This document shows, in pieces, positions 5,527-11,500 of a DNA stretch of 13,028 nucleotides. Under the pieces are notes generated by a model, which ran no database searches, was not told where the DNA came from, and saw nothing but the letters and a program-made list of their open reading frames with translations. Position 1 is the stretch's first letter; each line of letters begins with the position of its first letter. Source of the stretch: Baffinella frigidus (taxonomy: Eukaryota; Cryptophyceae; Cryptomonadales; Baffinellaceae). Position numbers and translations under genes: made by a program. The stretch is taken from assembly GCA_026770585.1 (NCBI GenBank), contig MU646312.1:1051228-1064255 (forward strand), in the 5' to 3' direction.

Positions 5527-6043
5527 GGGGCGGGACCTGCGAGAGGGCGGAGATACAGCCGTTGCGGATAAGCGCGGCGGCGTCAGCCTCCTTCTGATCG
5601 TCCTCGACCGCGAGCGTCATGAGGTTCTTCCACTGCGTCTGCACCGAGGAGAACACGAGGCCGTAAACGCCGTCGAGCTGGAAGAGCGGCTCGTCCTGCA
5701 GCAGGTTCACCACCTGCGTGAGCGCGGCCGACTGCCCACCGGCGCGGAAGATGCCGGGTGAATACTGGAGCGCGGCGCGCGCCATCATCACCATGCGGGT
5801 CTCGCCTTGCGGGTCGCCGCGCTTGAACGACAGTCGCTTCCCATGCCGAGCTGCTGCCGCGGCAGCACGGCTTTCTTGGTCTGACCCCCCCCCCGCACTG
5901 CCGCCTGCCTGCATGGCAACCATGGACTGCTGCGCCTGGTTCGCAGCGGACGTGCCCGGGTGCATCCCGTTCATCCCGTTATTGGGGCGAGGAGCGACGG
6001 GGACCGCGTTGGAGACCATCGGGGAAGTCTGCGGGGTGGACAT
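5483..6043 (-). CDS. Hypothetical protein, Ala/Gln-rich N-terminus and helical C-terminal part; truncated
   Basis: The 186-codon frame starts from the first ATG (6043), with a GC-rich third position. Residues 1-60 are rich in Pro, Asn, Met, Gln, Gly and Ala (NQAQQSMVAMQAGGSAGGG), followed by a six-Ala run. Residues ~80-170 look globular and helical. VQTQWKNLMTLAVEDDQ followed by ALIRNG recalls the last helix and tail of Myb/SANT-like (trihelix-type) DNA-binding domains, which would make it a regulator or a domesticated transposon protein. That is only a pattern impression. The frame is open upstream to 6118 without an ATG, so a 5' exon may be missing. The final ~17 residues (Pro/Arg-rich) and stop come from the foldback arm at 5488-5530, so the native C-terminus is lost, or lies in another exon if CAG|GTCCCG is a splice donor. 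It has no gene neighbours. Confidence 0.5.
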   Translation of the reverse strand: MSTPQTSPMVSNAVPVAPRPNNGMNGMHPGTSAANQAQQSMVAMQAGGSAGGGSDQESRAAAAAARHGKRLSFKRGDPQGETRMVMMARAALQYSPGIFRAGGQSAALTQVVNLLQDEPLFQLDGVYGLVFSSVQTQWKNLMTLAVEDDQKEADAAALIRNGCISALSQVPPRPPATRREPDRNHL

Positions 6044-6118
6044 TGGAACGTTTGCGCAAAACTGCGCGGGCACCGAGGGCGCGCGACTTCTGGCGGGTAG
6101 AGGTAGAAGAAGGTTCAA

Positions 6119-6369
6119 GGAACGGGGAGGAACGGGGTCGCAAGAACAACCCCCCGGCTAATTGCGTCCTACCCAGGCTAAAAAGTTAGCTAAAAAGAGG
6201 GGGAAAGCGAATCAAAAGTTGACATTTTTGCCTGAGAACAGTTGACTTTTGCCAGAAAAAAATATTTTTCCCCTCTGGACAGGCCCGCCTCGGTACCGGA
6301 AATCTCGCCGTAACCTGTTTGGCAAGCTTTCGAAAGGTAAAGGTTCGAATTAGCTTGTAAACATGCCTC
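6119..6369. other. Upstream region of the CDS and spacer
   Basis: A GC-rich stretch to about 6175 would be 5' to the minus-strand gene. Then an AT-rich part carries two TTGAC-containing segments (AGTTGACATTTTT and AGTTGACTTTTGCC). No promoter element can be named with confidence, and no other gene is supported. Confidence 0.4.
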
Positions 6370-6410
6370 GTATGTTGGGAGAAATTAAAACCTAAAGGAC
6401 CTAAAGGATC
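6370..6410 (+). repeat. 3' end of the ~155-bp repeat (fragment)
   Basis: TATGTTGGGAGAAATTAAAA followed by two CCTAAAGGA units matches the last third of the copies at 6633, 7101 and 7256. The first two-thirds are absent or replaced. Confidence 0.75.
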
Positions 6411-6632
6411 ACCAGGAGATAAAATTCTTAGTTTTTCGAGGGCTACAACTTTGCTCCTGAACCCAAAAAGTGTATCCCCCGCGGTAAACATGTTCTTGGC
6501 TAAATCGGACGCTTCACCCCCCTCGCTAAAAAACATTTTAAAATGGCAAGGCGGCTACGCTAAAGTCAACCCCGATCTAATGTCAACCTAAGATTTTCTA
6601 CGTGTTGTGGTCAAATTTAGACCAGCCTAAAG
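6411..6632. other. Spacer
   Basis: AT-rich unique sequence. TTTTAAAA and TGGTCAAATTTAGACCA are short palindromic patches. A weak inverted similarity to about 6190-6225 (GAGGGGG...AAGCG against CGCTTCACCCCCCTC) may mark old element ends. No gene. Confidence 0.4.
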
Positions 6633-6754
6633 GCCTCTGCACTGGAGAGCTAAACGCGGATCCGAAAGCAAAAATGCTTTCTCTGCAGTCCTTTCTACGG
6701 AAGGGCGTGTCGTTGGCATATGTTGGGAGAAATTAAAACCCAAAGGACCTAAAG
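6633..6754 (+). repeat. ~155-bp repeat, copy a
   Basis: Runs from GCCTCTGCACTGGAGAGC through GATCCGAAAGCAAAAATGC, TACGGAAGGGCGTGTCG and ATGTTGGGAGAAATTAAAAC to the CCAAAGGACCTAAAG tail. It carries two possible stems, GAAAGCA/TGCTTTC and CCTTTC/GGAAGG. It lacks the CTTCACGA leader of copies b-d. Confidence 0.8.
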
Positions 6755-7090
6755 ACCCTACCGGAGACGAGCCGGTCTCCATGTGTCTTTTATACAGCTG
6801 CATTCTGTACAGCCACCTTTGTTGTTGATGTCCTGCTGCTGTTGCTTTCTGACGCTTGGATTGCCCTTAACTTTGCTGACGTCCGTACATTGGGGGAAAC
6901 CCCCACACAACCACATTTCTCTCATTTCACCTCTGGTGTCTGGCTGATCTCATCTCATACCCCCCCACACAATCCCTCTCACCTTGTGGGGTATCCGTGC
7001 CTGGAGCTCTCATACTTCAGCCATGGGATACCATGAGCCTCACAAAGGCTGACTTGGGTTCGGTGTGTGTGCGGGCGCGCCCTGTATCTC
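6755..7090. other. Unique spacer
   Basis: Pyrimidine-rich unique sequence with a short palindrome (GGAGACGAGCCGGTCTCC, 6763-6780) and CA-rich patches. Frames up to about 64 codons are open, but none has protein-like composition, and I do not call one. No repeat relation to the rest of the window is seen. Confidence 0.4.
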
Positions 7091-7224
7091 CTCTTCACGA
7101 GCCTCTGCACTGGAGAGCGAAATGCGATCCGAGAGCAAACATGCTTTCTCTGCAGTCCTTTCTACGGAAGGGCGTGTCGTTGGTATATGTTGGGAGAAAT
7201 TCAAACCTAAAGGACCTAAAGGAC
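7091..7224 (+). repeat. ~155-bp repeat, copy b
   Basis: Begins CTCTTCACGAGCCTCTGCAC and ends with the CCTAAAGGACCTAAAGGAC tail. The first stem reads GAGAGCA/TGCTTTC, so one pair has become G-T while the stem is kept. The frame through b and c gives the repeated peptide phrase KGVSLVYVGRN / NGVSLAYVGRN, but the spacing is not a multiple of three and other copies break it. Confidence 0.85.
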
Positions 7225-7245
7225 AAGAGAACCAACCTGTATCCC

Positions 7246-7380
7246 CTCTTCACGAGCCTCTGCACTGGAGAGCTAAACGCGATCCGAAAGCAAAAATGCT
7301 TTCCCTGCAGATCCCTTCCACGGAACGGCGTGTCGTTGGCATATGTTGGGCGAAATTAAAACCTTAAGGACCTCAAGGAA
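7246..7380 (+). repeat. ~155-bp repeat, copy c
   Basis: Starts 155 bp after copy b, with the same order of motifs. CCCTTCCACGGAACGG replaces the second stem, and the tail is diverged (CCTTAAGGACCTCAAGG). Confidence 0.85.
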
Positions 7381-7400
7381 ATAGGGAGAACCACCCTGTA

Positions 7401-7475
7401 GCATGGCTTTTCTGCAGAACCAGTTCCGGTGTCCGCCTTTGTTGGGAGCTCGAAGAACCTAAAGGACCTAAAGGA
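7401..7475 (+). repeat. Short variant of the repeat
   Basis: GCATGGCTTTTCTGCAGAAC, TCCGGTGTCCGCC, TTGTTGGGAGCTCGAAG and the CCTAAAGGA tail align with the second half of the long unit. Two further copies of this variant lie at 7923-7965 and 11501-11580. Confidence 0.75.
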
Positions 7476-7488
7476 CTAATGTATCCTC

Positions 7489-7622
7489 TCTTCACGAGCC
7501 TCTGCACTGGAAAGCGAAAAGCGATCCGAAAGCAAAAATGCTTTTTATGCAGATCTTTTTTACGGAAAGGCGAGTCGTGGGGCCAAGTTGGGAGCAATTA
7601 AAACCTCAAGGACCTAAAGGAC
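7489..7622 (+). repeat. ~155-bp repeat, copy d
   Basis: The same leader and order of motifs, most diverged in the middle (CTTTTTATGCAGATCTTTT), with the CCTCAAGGACCTAAAGGAC tail. The spacing from copy c is longer by about the length of the short variant in between. Confidence 0.85.
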
Positions 7623-7922
7623 GGGGCACCTCATCCCAACGTTCTTTCCGGCAGAGCAGGGCTGCCACCGGAAGGACCTGATATCATGAATCATGAATCT
7701 GGCAATGAGTTGAGCGGGACTTTCCACGGAAGGGTCAAGGTGTCCGGCTATGGTGGGATTGGATCAAGCCGGAAGGTCCTACATGTAAAGGACCTTGATG
7801 AACCAGGACAGACGTTTTCTGAATCCTTGTTGAGTTGAGTCGAGCCTTGATGAGCCTTTGCTCGTTAAGGCTCACGTGGCTGGACCGTGAAAGAAATTGT
7901 GAAAAATTGGTCTGAAAATTTT
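7623..7922. other. Diverged repeat remnant and spacer
   Basis: CCACGGAAGGGTCAAGGTGTCCGGCTATGG near 7727, followed by AAGGAC, looks like a further diverged copy of the ~155-bp repeat. Otherwise unique, with GATGAACCAGG and repeated GAGTTGAG motifs. No gene. Confidence 0.4.
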
Positions 7923-7965
7923 AACAGAACAAGTTCCAGTGTCCGCCTATGTTGGGAGCTCGAAG
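7923..7965 (+). repeat. Short repeat variant, truncated
   Basis: AACAGAACAAGTTCCAGTGT, then CCGCCTATGTTGGGAGCTCGAAG, breaks off exactly where the CAGGGG-family fragment A begins, so one may have interrupted the other. Confidence 0.7.
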
Positions 7966-8031
7966 GCCCTAGACATAGGCCTCCTGTAGGGTCCTAGGGG
8001 GTGGCGTTTTCTCATGAGTGAGGTAACCCTG
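7965..8031. mobile_element. CAGGGG-family element A, right half only
   Basis: Core GGCCTCCTGTAGGGTCCTAG, then CGTTTTCTCATGAGTGAGG and the end TAACCCTG followed by TA. The left half is missing. Confidence 0.7.
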
Positions 8032-8240
8032 TAAGCCACTCTGGAGGCGGGCCCGTCCTAGGACTCCCTCTAGGACCCCTTGTGGACTATTGGAGCCGTT
8101 GCCTCTACCACAGTCACTTAGTGCGGTCCACTTAGTAGGGTCCACTTGTCGTCATAAGTGGCCGAGGTGGCCAGTATTAGTGGATCACTCTCACCTCACA
8201 CCAGGACGAGCGCCCTCTGACCGAGCCGCTCAGTGTGAAG
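8032..8240. other. Spacer with CACTTAGT motifs
   Basis: CCACTTAGT occurs in near repeats at about 8114-8160, and CCTAGGACTCCCTCTAGGACC near 8057 resembles an element core. The short frames show no protein character. Confidence 0.4.
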
Positions 8241-8242
8241 TA

Positions 8243-8361
8243 CAGGGGTACCTCGCGCATAAGAAACTGCCCTCCCCCTAGGACCACCACAGGGCCCTAG
8301 AGGCATAGGCCTACTGTAGGGCCCTAGGGGGGGGCGGTTTCTTAAGAGCGACGTACCCCTG
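8243..8361. mobile_element. CAGGGG-family MITE B, TA duplication
   Basis: CAGGGGTACCTCGCGCATAA and the reverse complement of the right end, CAGGGGTACGTCGCTCTTAA, form arms that continue through GAAACYGCCCYCCCCCTAGG. TA lies at 8241-8242 and 8362-8363. The centre holds GGCCTACTGTAGGGCCC. At 119 bp this is close to the minimal full-length form. Confidence 0.85.
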
Positions 8362-8363
8362 TA

Positions 8364-8757
8364 GAGTAAATACGTCAGTCTCCGCACCCGGATACCAAAA
8401 GGTCTACGTCCTTTTAAATTCGTATCTTCATTTCGGACGTGACCTCAAATTTGATTCAAATTTGGGCTCTTTTCGACGAATTCGGTCAATTTCGCGAAAT
8501 TTCGCCGCTTTTTGTTAAAAAACGCAACGTTTCACGAAGACATAAATATTGTCTTCGCGAAACGTAGACCTTTTCGCCTCCGGGGGCGGACCAGAGACCC
8601 CCCCCTAAGTTTGACCCCCAGAGACCCCCCCCTAAGTTTGTTTGCTGGGCCAAAGTTTGTTTGCTGGGCCAAAAGGAGAGTAAATGCTTCAGTCTACCAA
8701 TTTGGGATCTGTTTCCGGGGTATGGTGGCGGAGTTCCCAATCCCACCCTCCTCGGCA
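8364..8757. other. AT-rich foldback and small tandem duplications
   Basis: CCAAAAGGTCTACGT (8395-8409) and ACGTAGACCTTTT (8562-8574) are inverted, enclosing ~180 bp with the hairpin ACGTTTCACGAAGACA/TGTCTTCGCGAAACGT at 8528-8565, CAAATTTGATTCAAATTTG and AATTTCGCGAAATT. Next come two copies of CCAGAGACCCCCCCCTAAG (8591 and 8618, 27-bp period) and two of AAGTTTGTTTGCTGGGCC (19-bp period). GAGTAAATRCKTCAGTCT near 8365 and 8676 flanks the whole. Possibly one older inserted element. No gene. Confidence 0.6.
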
Positions 8758-8827
8758 TAGGGCCCTAGGCATAGGCCTACTGTAGGGTCCTGGGGGGGGG
8801 CAATTTTTCATGAGTGAGGTACCCCTG
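8758..8827. mobile_element. CAGGGG-family element C, right half only
   Basis: GGCCTACTGTAGGGTCCTGG, a poly-G run, TTTTTCATGAGTGAGG and TACCCCTG followed by TA. It lies 16 bp before the full copy D. Confidence 0.7.
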
Positions 8828-8843
8828 TACACCTGTAGGCTTA

Positions 8844-8949
8844 CAGGGGTACCTCGCTCATGAGAAAACGCGCCCCCCCTAGGACCCTACAGTAGGGCCC
8901 TATGGGGGTCCCTAGGGGGAAGCGTTTTCTTATGAGCGAGGTACCCCTG
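8844..8949. mobile_element. CAGGGG-family MITE D, TA duplication
   Basis: Both ends read CAGGGGTACCTCGCTCAT inward, differing only further in (GAGAAAACGCGCC / AAGAAAACGCTTC). TA at 8842-8843 and 8950-8951. At 106 bp it is the most symmetrical copy. The core is CCCTACAGTAGGGCCC, inverted relative to B. Confidence 0.9.
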
Positions 8950-8951
8950 TA

Positions 8952-9134
8952 CGCACATGAGCCTAGAACCGCTCTATGAGCGGCGTGTACCACGGAAGGC
9001 GCTTCGGGGGTCATTCAAAAGTAAATTTTCCAAGATTTTTGGGGAAACCCGGGCGCTTCTTAGCCAAAAGTTGACAAACATGGGTCAATGGCTTCAAGAA
9101 CGGGCCTGGGATAACTCTCGAAAGGCCTTGCGTG
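8952..9134. other. Unique spacer between elements D and E
   Basis: CCGCTCTATGAGCGG is a short hairpin near 8968. The rest is unique and no repeat relation is seen. The open frame of ~70 codons runs into element E and is not protein-like. Confidence 0.4.
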
Positions 9135-9136
9135 TA

Positions 9137-9283
9137 CAGGGGCACCTCGCTCATAAGAAACCAACCCCCCCATAGGAGCACCATAGGACTCTAGGCCAAG
9201 GCCTACTGTAGGGTCCTAGGGGGGGGCGCTTTCTTATGAGCGAGGTTCGTCACCTGTCCGACCGAGGCTCACAGGTACCCCTG
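9137..9283. mobile_element. CAGGGG-family MITE E, right arm interrupted
   Basis: The left end is CAGGGGCACCTCGCTCATAA and the right arm is TTATGAGCGAGGT. About 30 extra bases (9246-9275) lie between CGAGGT and the terminal ACCCCTG. The extra piece starts and ends with inverted ACCTGT/ACAGGT, and its complement recurs at 9369-9391. TA at 9135-9136 and 9284-9285. Confidence 0.8.
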
Positions 9284-9285
9284 TA

Positions 9286-9535
9286 GAGGCTCATAGCGTG
9301 GCTCGTGGTGGCCCACAGCAAAGCGAGAAGTTGTCAGTAAAAACGGCCTCGCCTCGCCTGCAGATCATGTGAGCCTCGGTCAGACAGGTAGCGAGCCTCG
9401 GTCATGGGCCAGGTCGCGAGCCTCCAGTTGACTGATGTGAAGGGTCAATGAACTCAGGTTTGGTCTCAGCTTGTGTTGCCTCACGGCCTTGCGCGACGCC
9501 TCTCGACCCAAGCGGGGCCTCAGGCCAGGAGAGTC
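9286..9535. other. Spacer with GAGCCTCGGTC repeats
   Basis: GAGCCTCGGTCAGACAGGTA and GAGCCTCGGTCATGGGCC lie near 9371-9410 as direct repeats, and CGAGCCTCC follows. The first also matches, inverted, the piece inside element E. No gene. Confidence 0.5.
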
Positions 9536-9537
9536 TA

Positions 9538-9765
9538 CAGGGGTGTAACGGAGTTCCCCGTTACCCTCGAAAACTCCGTGACTAGTGGTCTGAACTCCGC
9601 GCCCCCCTCTGGGACGGGAGTTCCGCCTCCTACCTATCCCTCCCAAACAAGGGGTAACTCGCGCATAAGAAACCGCACCCCCCATAGGACTGCCATAGGG
9701 CCCTAGGCACAGTCCTACTGTAGGGTCCTAGGGGGGGTTGGTTTCTTATGAGCGAGGTACCCCTG
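9538..9765. mobile_element. CAGGGG-family MITE F, left arm interrupted
   Basis: TA plus CAGGGGT opens the element, but ~105 bases intervene before AGGGGTAACTCGCGCATAAG continues the arm. The right end is TTATGAGCGAGGTACCCCTG, followed by TA (9766-9767). The inserted piece contains GTAACGGAGTTCCCCGTTAC, a near palindrome, and further GAGTTCC/GGAGTT motifs. Confidence 0.75.
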
Positions 9766-9931
9766 TAGCTCTGCCTGAGTAAAACTGGGCTCGCCGGGAA
9801 ACACATGTTATTCCGGGGGCACATTTAATTCGAATGGATTTGGGTCCCTATTCTTTTATAGGAGTTGGACGACGGTTTATTAGGGCCCTAACTAAATTTT
9901 ATTACAGGGATACCTCGTTTACAAGCGCTTC

Positions 9932-10402
9932 TCAAGAAAACGCACCGGATCTGACCCCTGCGTTTTCTGAATCTTAAGAAAAAGGCACCAACTGGATTCT
10001 CCCTCCGTTTTCTTATTTTTAAGAAAACTTCGACCGACCGGATTCTCGGGTTTTCTAATGATTTAAGAAAACAGCGACCGATCGGATTTTGTGTGTGCCA
10101 AGAAAACATTTGGGCCTCAAAATTTTGGTACCTCTCTCATAAGAAAGAGCACCCCCCCCCAGGAACACCGTAGGGTCCGATGCAGAAGCCTACTGTACAT
10201 GTATGTAGGGTCCTACGAGGAGGCGCTTTCTTACGAGCACCGACCGCATTCTCCCTGCGTTTTCTTAACCTTCAAGAAACCGAGGACCGACCGCTTTCGT
10301 GCGTTTTCTTGATCTTAAGATAAAGACACCGACCAGATTCTCCCTCCGTTTTCTTATTTTAAGAAAATGCCGACCGACCGACCCTCGAGCAAGGGTGTTC
10401 TT
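9932..10402 (+). repeat. ~44-bp tandem units inside element G
   Basis: Each unit reads roughly AAGAAAACNNCGACCGACCG, then GATTCTCCCTCCGTTTTCTTA. Unit starts at AAGAAA: 9934, 9976, 10021, 10065, 10100, then after fragment H 10274, 10317 and 10361. The junction between units (TTTTCTTA...TTAAGAAAA) is itself an inverted repeat, so the array can form a string of small hairpins. Element I carries similar but shorter sequence. Confidence 0.8.
10125..10237. mobile_element. CAGGGG-family fragment H, nested in G
   Basis: GGTACCTCTCTCATAAGAAA, a poly-C run, GCCTACTGTACATGTATGTAGGG and GCGCTTTCTTACGAG follow the order of the B/D/E elements. Both outermost CAGGGG ends are lost or altered. It separates the two halves of the 44-bp array. 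Confidence 0.7.
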
Positions 10403-10554
10403 GTAGCCGAGGTACCCCTGTAGGGCCGGGACCCCGTTTACTAGTCCAAATTCTTTTGAATTAAATGTGTCTCCGGATGAATCCTACAGGGGTATCTGGG
10501 GAAACCAGAACTTAAGAACACAGACCGGATTTGGGCCCCCCGTTTTCTTAATTT

Positions 10555-10603
10555 AGTGCCAGAGGGTTGACTAAATCTTGCGTTTAGTCAACCCGCTGGT
10601 ACT
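10555..10603. mobile_element. 49-bp miniature foldback, AATTT duplication
   Basis: Arms AGTGCCAGAGGGTTGACTAA... and their complement ending CTGGTACT match over 21 bp with two differences, with only a 7-base loop. AATTT lies at 10550-10554 and 10604-10608. Removing it restores the TTTTCTTAATTTAAGAAAA junction seen in the G array. Confidence 0.8.
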
Positions 10604-10650
10604 AATTTAAGAAAACAGACACTGACCGATATCGCAGCACCCGTGTTTTT

Positions 10651-10726
10651 ATCCCTTAGGTGCCGAGTAGGCCCATACGCCCTACCGTAGGGCCCTAGGA
10701 CCTGCCTAGGACCTCTTGAAGGTCAC
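10651..10726. mobile_element. ATCCCTTA element, truncated copy inside I
   Basis: ATCCCTTAGGTGCCGAGTAG, CCCTACCGTAGGGCCCTAGG and CCTGCCTAGG match 10981-11040 nearly base for base. After that only GGTCAC of the right arm can be recognised, and the terminal ATCCC complement is missing. Confidence 0.75.
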
Positions 10727-10746
10727 ATTTCCCAGATACCCCTGTA

Positions 10747-10962
10747 CAGCTGTAGGCCTACGCCTACATGTACCTCCCTATTGTCACTCTGGGGATGTTT
10801 CTTGTCCTCAAGTTCGAGTACCCCACGAATCCCACTCACCTCACTGCATGCCCTCGCTGCCCAGGACCAACCGTGCGCTCCCCGCCACAGGGGTAGAGAG
10901 AGAGAGAGAGAGAGACGCGTGCCGGGGGGCGTGCGGGTTTAGGAGGCGCACATCACATGGTG
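10747..10962. other. Spacer with (AG)10
   Basis: CTGTAGGCCTACGCCTACATG near 10748 is a short palindromic patch. A 20-bp AG microsatellite lies at 10895-10914. The frame of ~94 codons across it is pushed open by the microsatellite and ends in element J. I do not call a gene. Confidence 0.45.
10895..10914 (+). repeat. (AG)10 microsatellite
   Basis: Ten uninterrupted AG units between GGGGT and ACGCGTGCC. Confidence 0.9.
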
Positions 10963-10964
10963 TA

Positions 10965-11183
10965 CAGGGGTACCTCGCTTATCCCTTAAGTGACCAGTAG
11001 GCTCATACGCCCTACCGTAGGGCCCTAGGACCTGCCTAGGGCTTCCACGGGCGATTATTCGCCCGTTGGTCACTTACGGGATGAGAACCCCCCGCCCCCC
11101 CCCTAGGACCACCATAGGCCCCAAGGCATAGGGCTACTGTAGGGTCCAGGGGGAGGCAGTTTCTTATGAGCTAGGTACCCCTG
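10965..11183. mobile_element. CAGGGG-family MITE J, TA duplication, interrupted
   Basis: The left end CAGGGGTACCTCGCTT is cut at 10980 by the element at 10981-11082. The left arm resumes with GAGAACCCCCC, followed by the usual CCTAGGACCACC, a core CTACTGTAGGG and the right end TTATGAGCTAGGTACCCCTG. TA at 10963-10964 and 11184-11185. Confidence 0.85.
10981..11082. mobile_element. 102-bp ATCCCTTA foldback, nested in J
   Basis: ATCCCTTAAGTGACCA at the left pairs with the right end, whose reverse complement is ATCCCGTAAGTGACCA (one difference in 16). The interior has CCCTACCGTAGGGCCCTAGG and the hairpin GGGCGATTATTCGCCC. The host reads CTCGCTT|ATGAG without it, so AT may be duplicated. Confidence 0.8.
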
Positions 11184-11185
11184 TA

Positions 11186-11500
11186 GCCCCGTCGGCTGTT
11201 CGGAGGAGTCTGCCTGGTAAGAGACGGCTGTGGCGGGGAACTGATCGCTGCTGCGGGCTGCCAACGCCTTAGGTTCAGGAGAGGCCTCCTGAACCAAACC
11301 CTGGAGGAACTTGTGGCTATGTCAGGGTCGTTGACCATGCCGTACATGTACACGCTGTAATCTGCTACGAATCCACAGGTTTAATCAAGAACCCTTAAGG
11401 GTGAGCATGGGAGCGATGTCGCATACCTTCACATGCCCGATGAGGATACCCTTTAGCCGGTTTCTGCCGCGATCCTCTGTAGAGGGGGGCTTCATGTGAT
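11186..11500. other. Unique spacer with a short palindrome
   Basis: GGTTCAGGAG and CTCCTGAACC (11272-11295) form a hairpin with a 4-base loop, and ACCCTTAAGGGT is a perfect palindrome near 11390. Two minus-strand frames of ~60 codons overlap here, but their composition is not convincing. Confidence 0.45.

Larger units (their letters stand above)
9905..10420. mobile_element. CAGGGG-family element G (516 bp) carrying a tandem array
   Basis: The left end is CAGGGATACCTCGTTTACAA; the right end is CGAGGTACCCCTG. TA at 9903-9904 and 10421-10422. Instead of the usual short core it holds about eight ~44-bp units, with fragment H in their midst. Inserted into the TNATCCGGG element above. Confidence 0.85.
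9808..10480. mobile_element. TNATCCGGG-family element split by element G
   Basis: The left part 9808-9904 (ATTCCGGGGGCACATTTAAT, then TATAGGAGTTGGACGACGG) matches the left and middle of the 3786-3938 element read in reverse. The right part 10421-10480 (TAGGGCCGGG, TTTACTAGTCC, TTGAATTAAATGTGTCTCCG) matches its other end. Joining the two parts with one TA restores the expected order. No 4-bp duplication is visible at its own ends, so it is probably the older element. Confidence 0.8.
10487..10744. mobile_element. CAGGGG-family element I (258 bp), TA duplication
   Basis: The ends are CAGGGGTATCTGGGGAAAC and the complement of TTTCCCAGATACCCCTG. TA at 10485-10486 and 10745-10746. The interior has one unit like the array in G (CAGACCGGATTTGGGCC, CGTTTTCTTAATTT), then the 49-bp foldback, then a copy of the ATCCCTTA element. 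Confidence 0.8.

Noticed and set aside
6319-6352. tRNA-like A and B boxes (GGTTCGAATTA)
   Set aside because: The B-box match is partial, the A-box match is poor, and the distance is too short. No cloverleaf can be drawn.
6997-7367. 100-120-codon frames with a repeated YVGRN phrase
   Set aside because: They follow two copies of the 155-bp repeat. The other copies break the frame, and the repeat spacing is not a multiple of three.
10716-11000. 94-codon plus-strand frame
   Set aside because: It runs from element I through an AG microsatellite (producing an Arg/Glu run) into element J.
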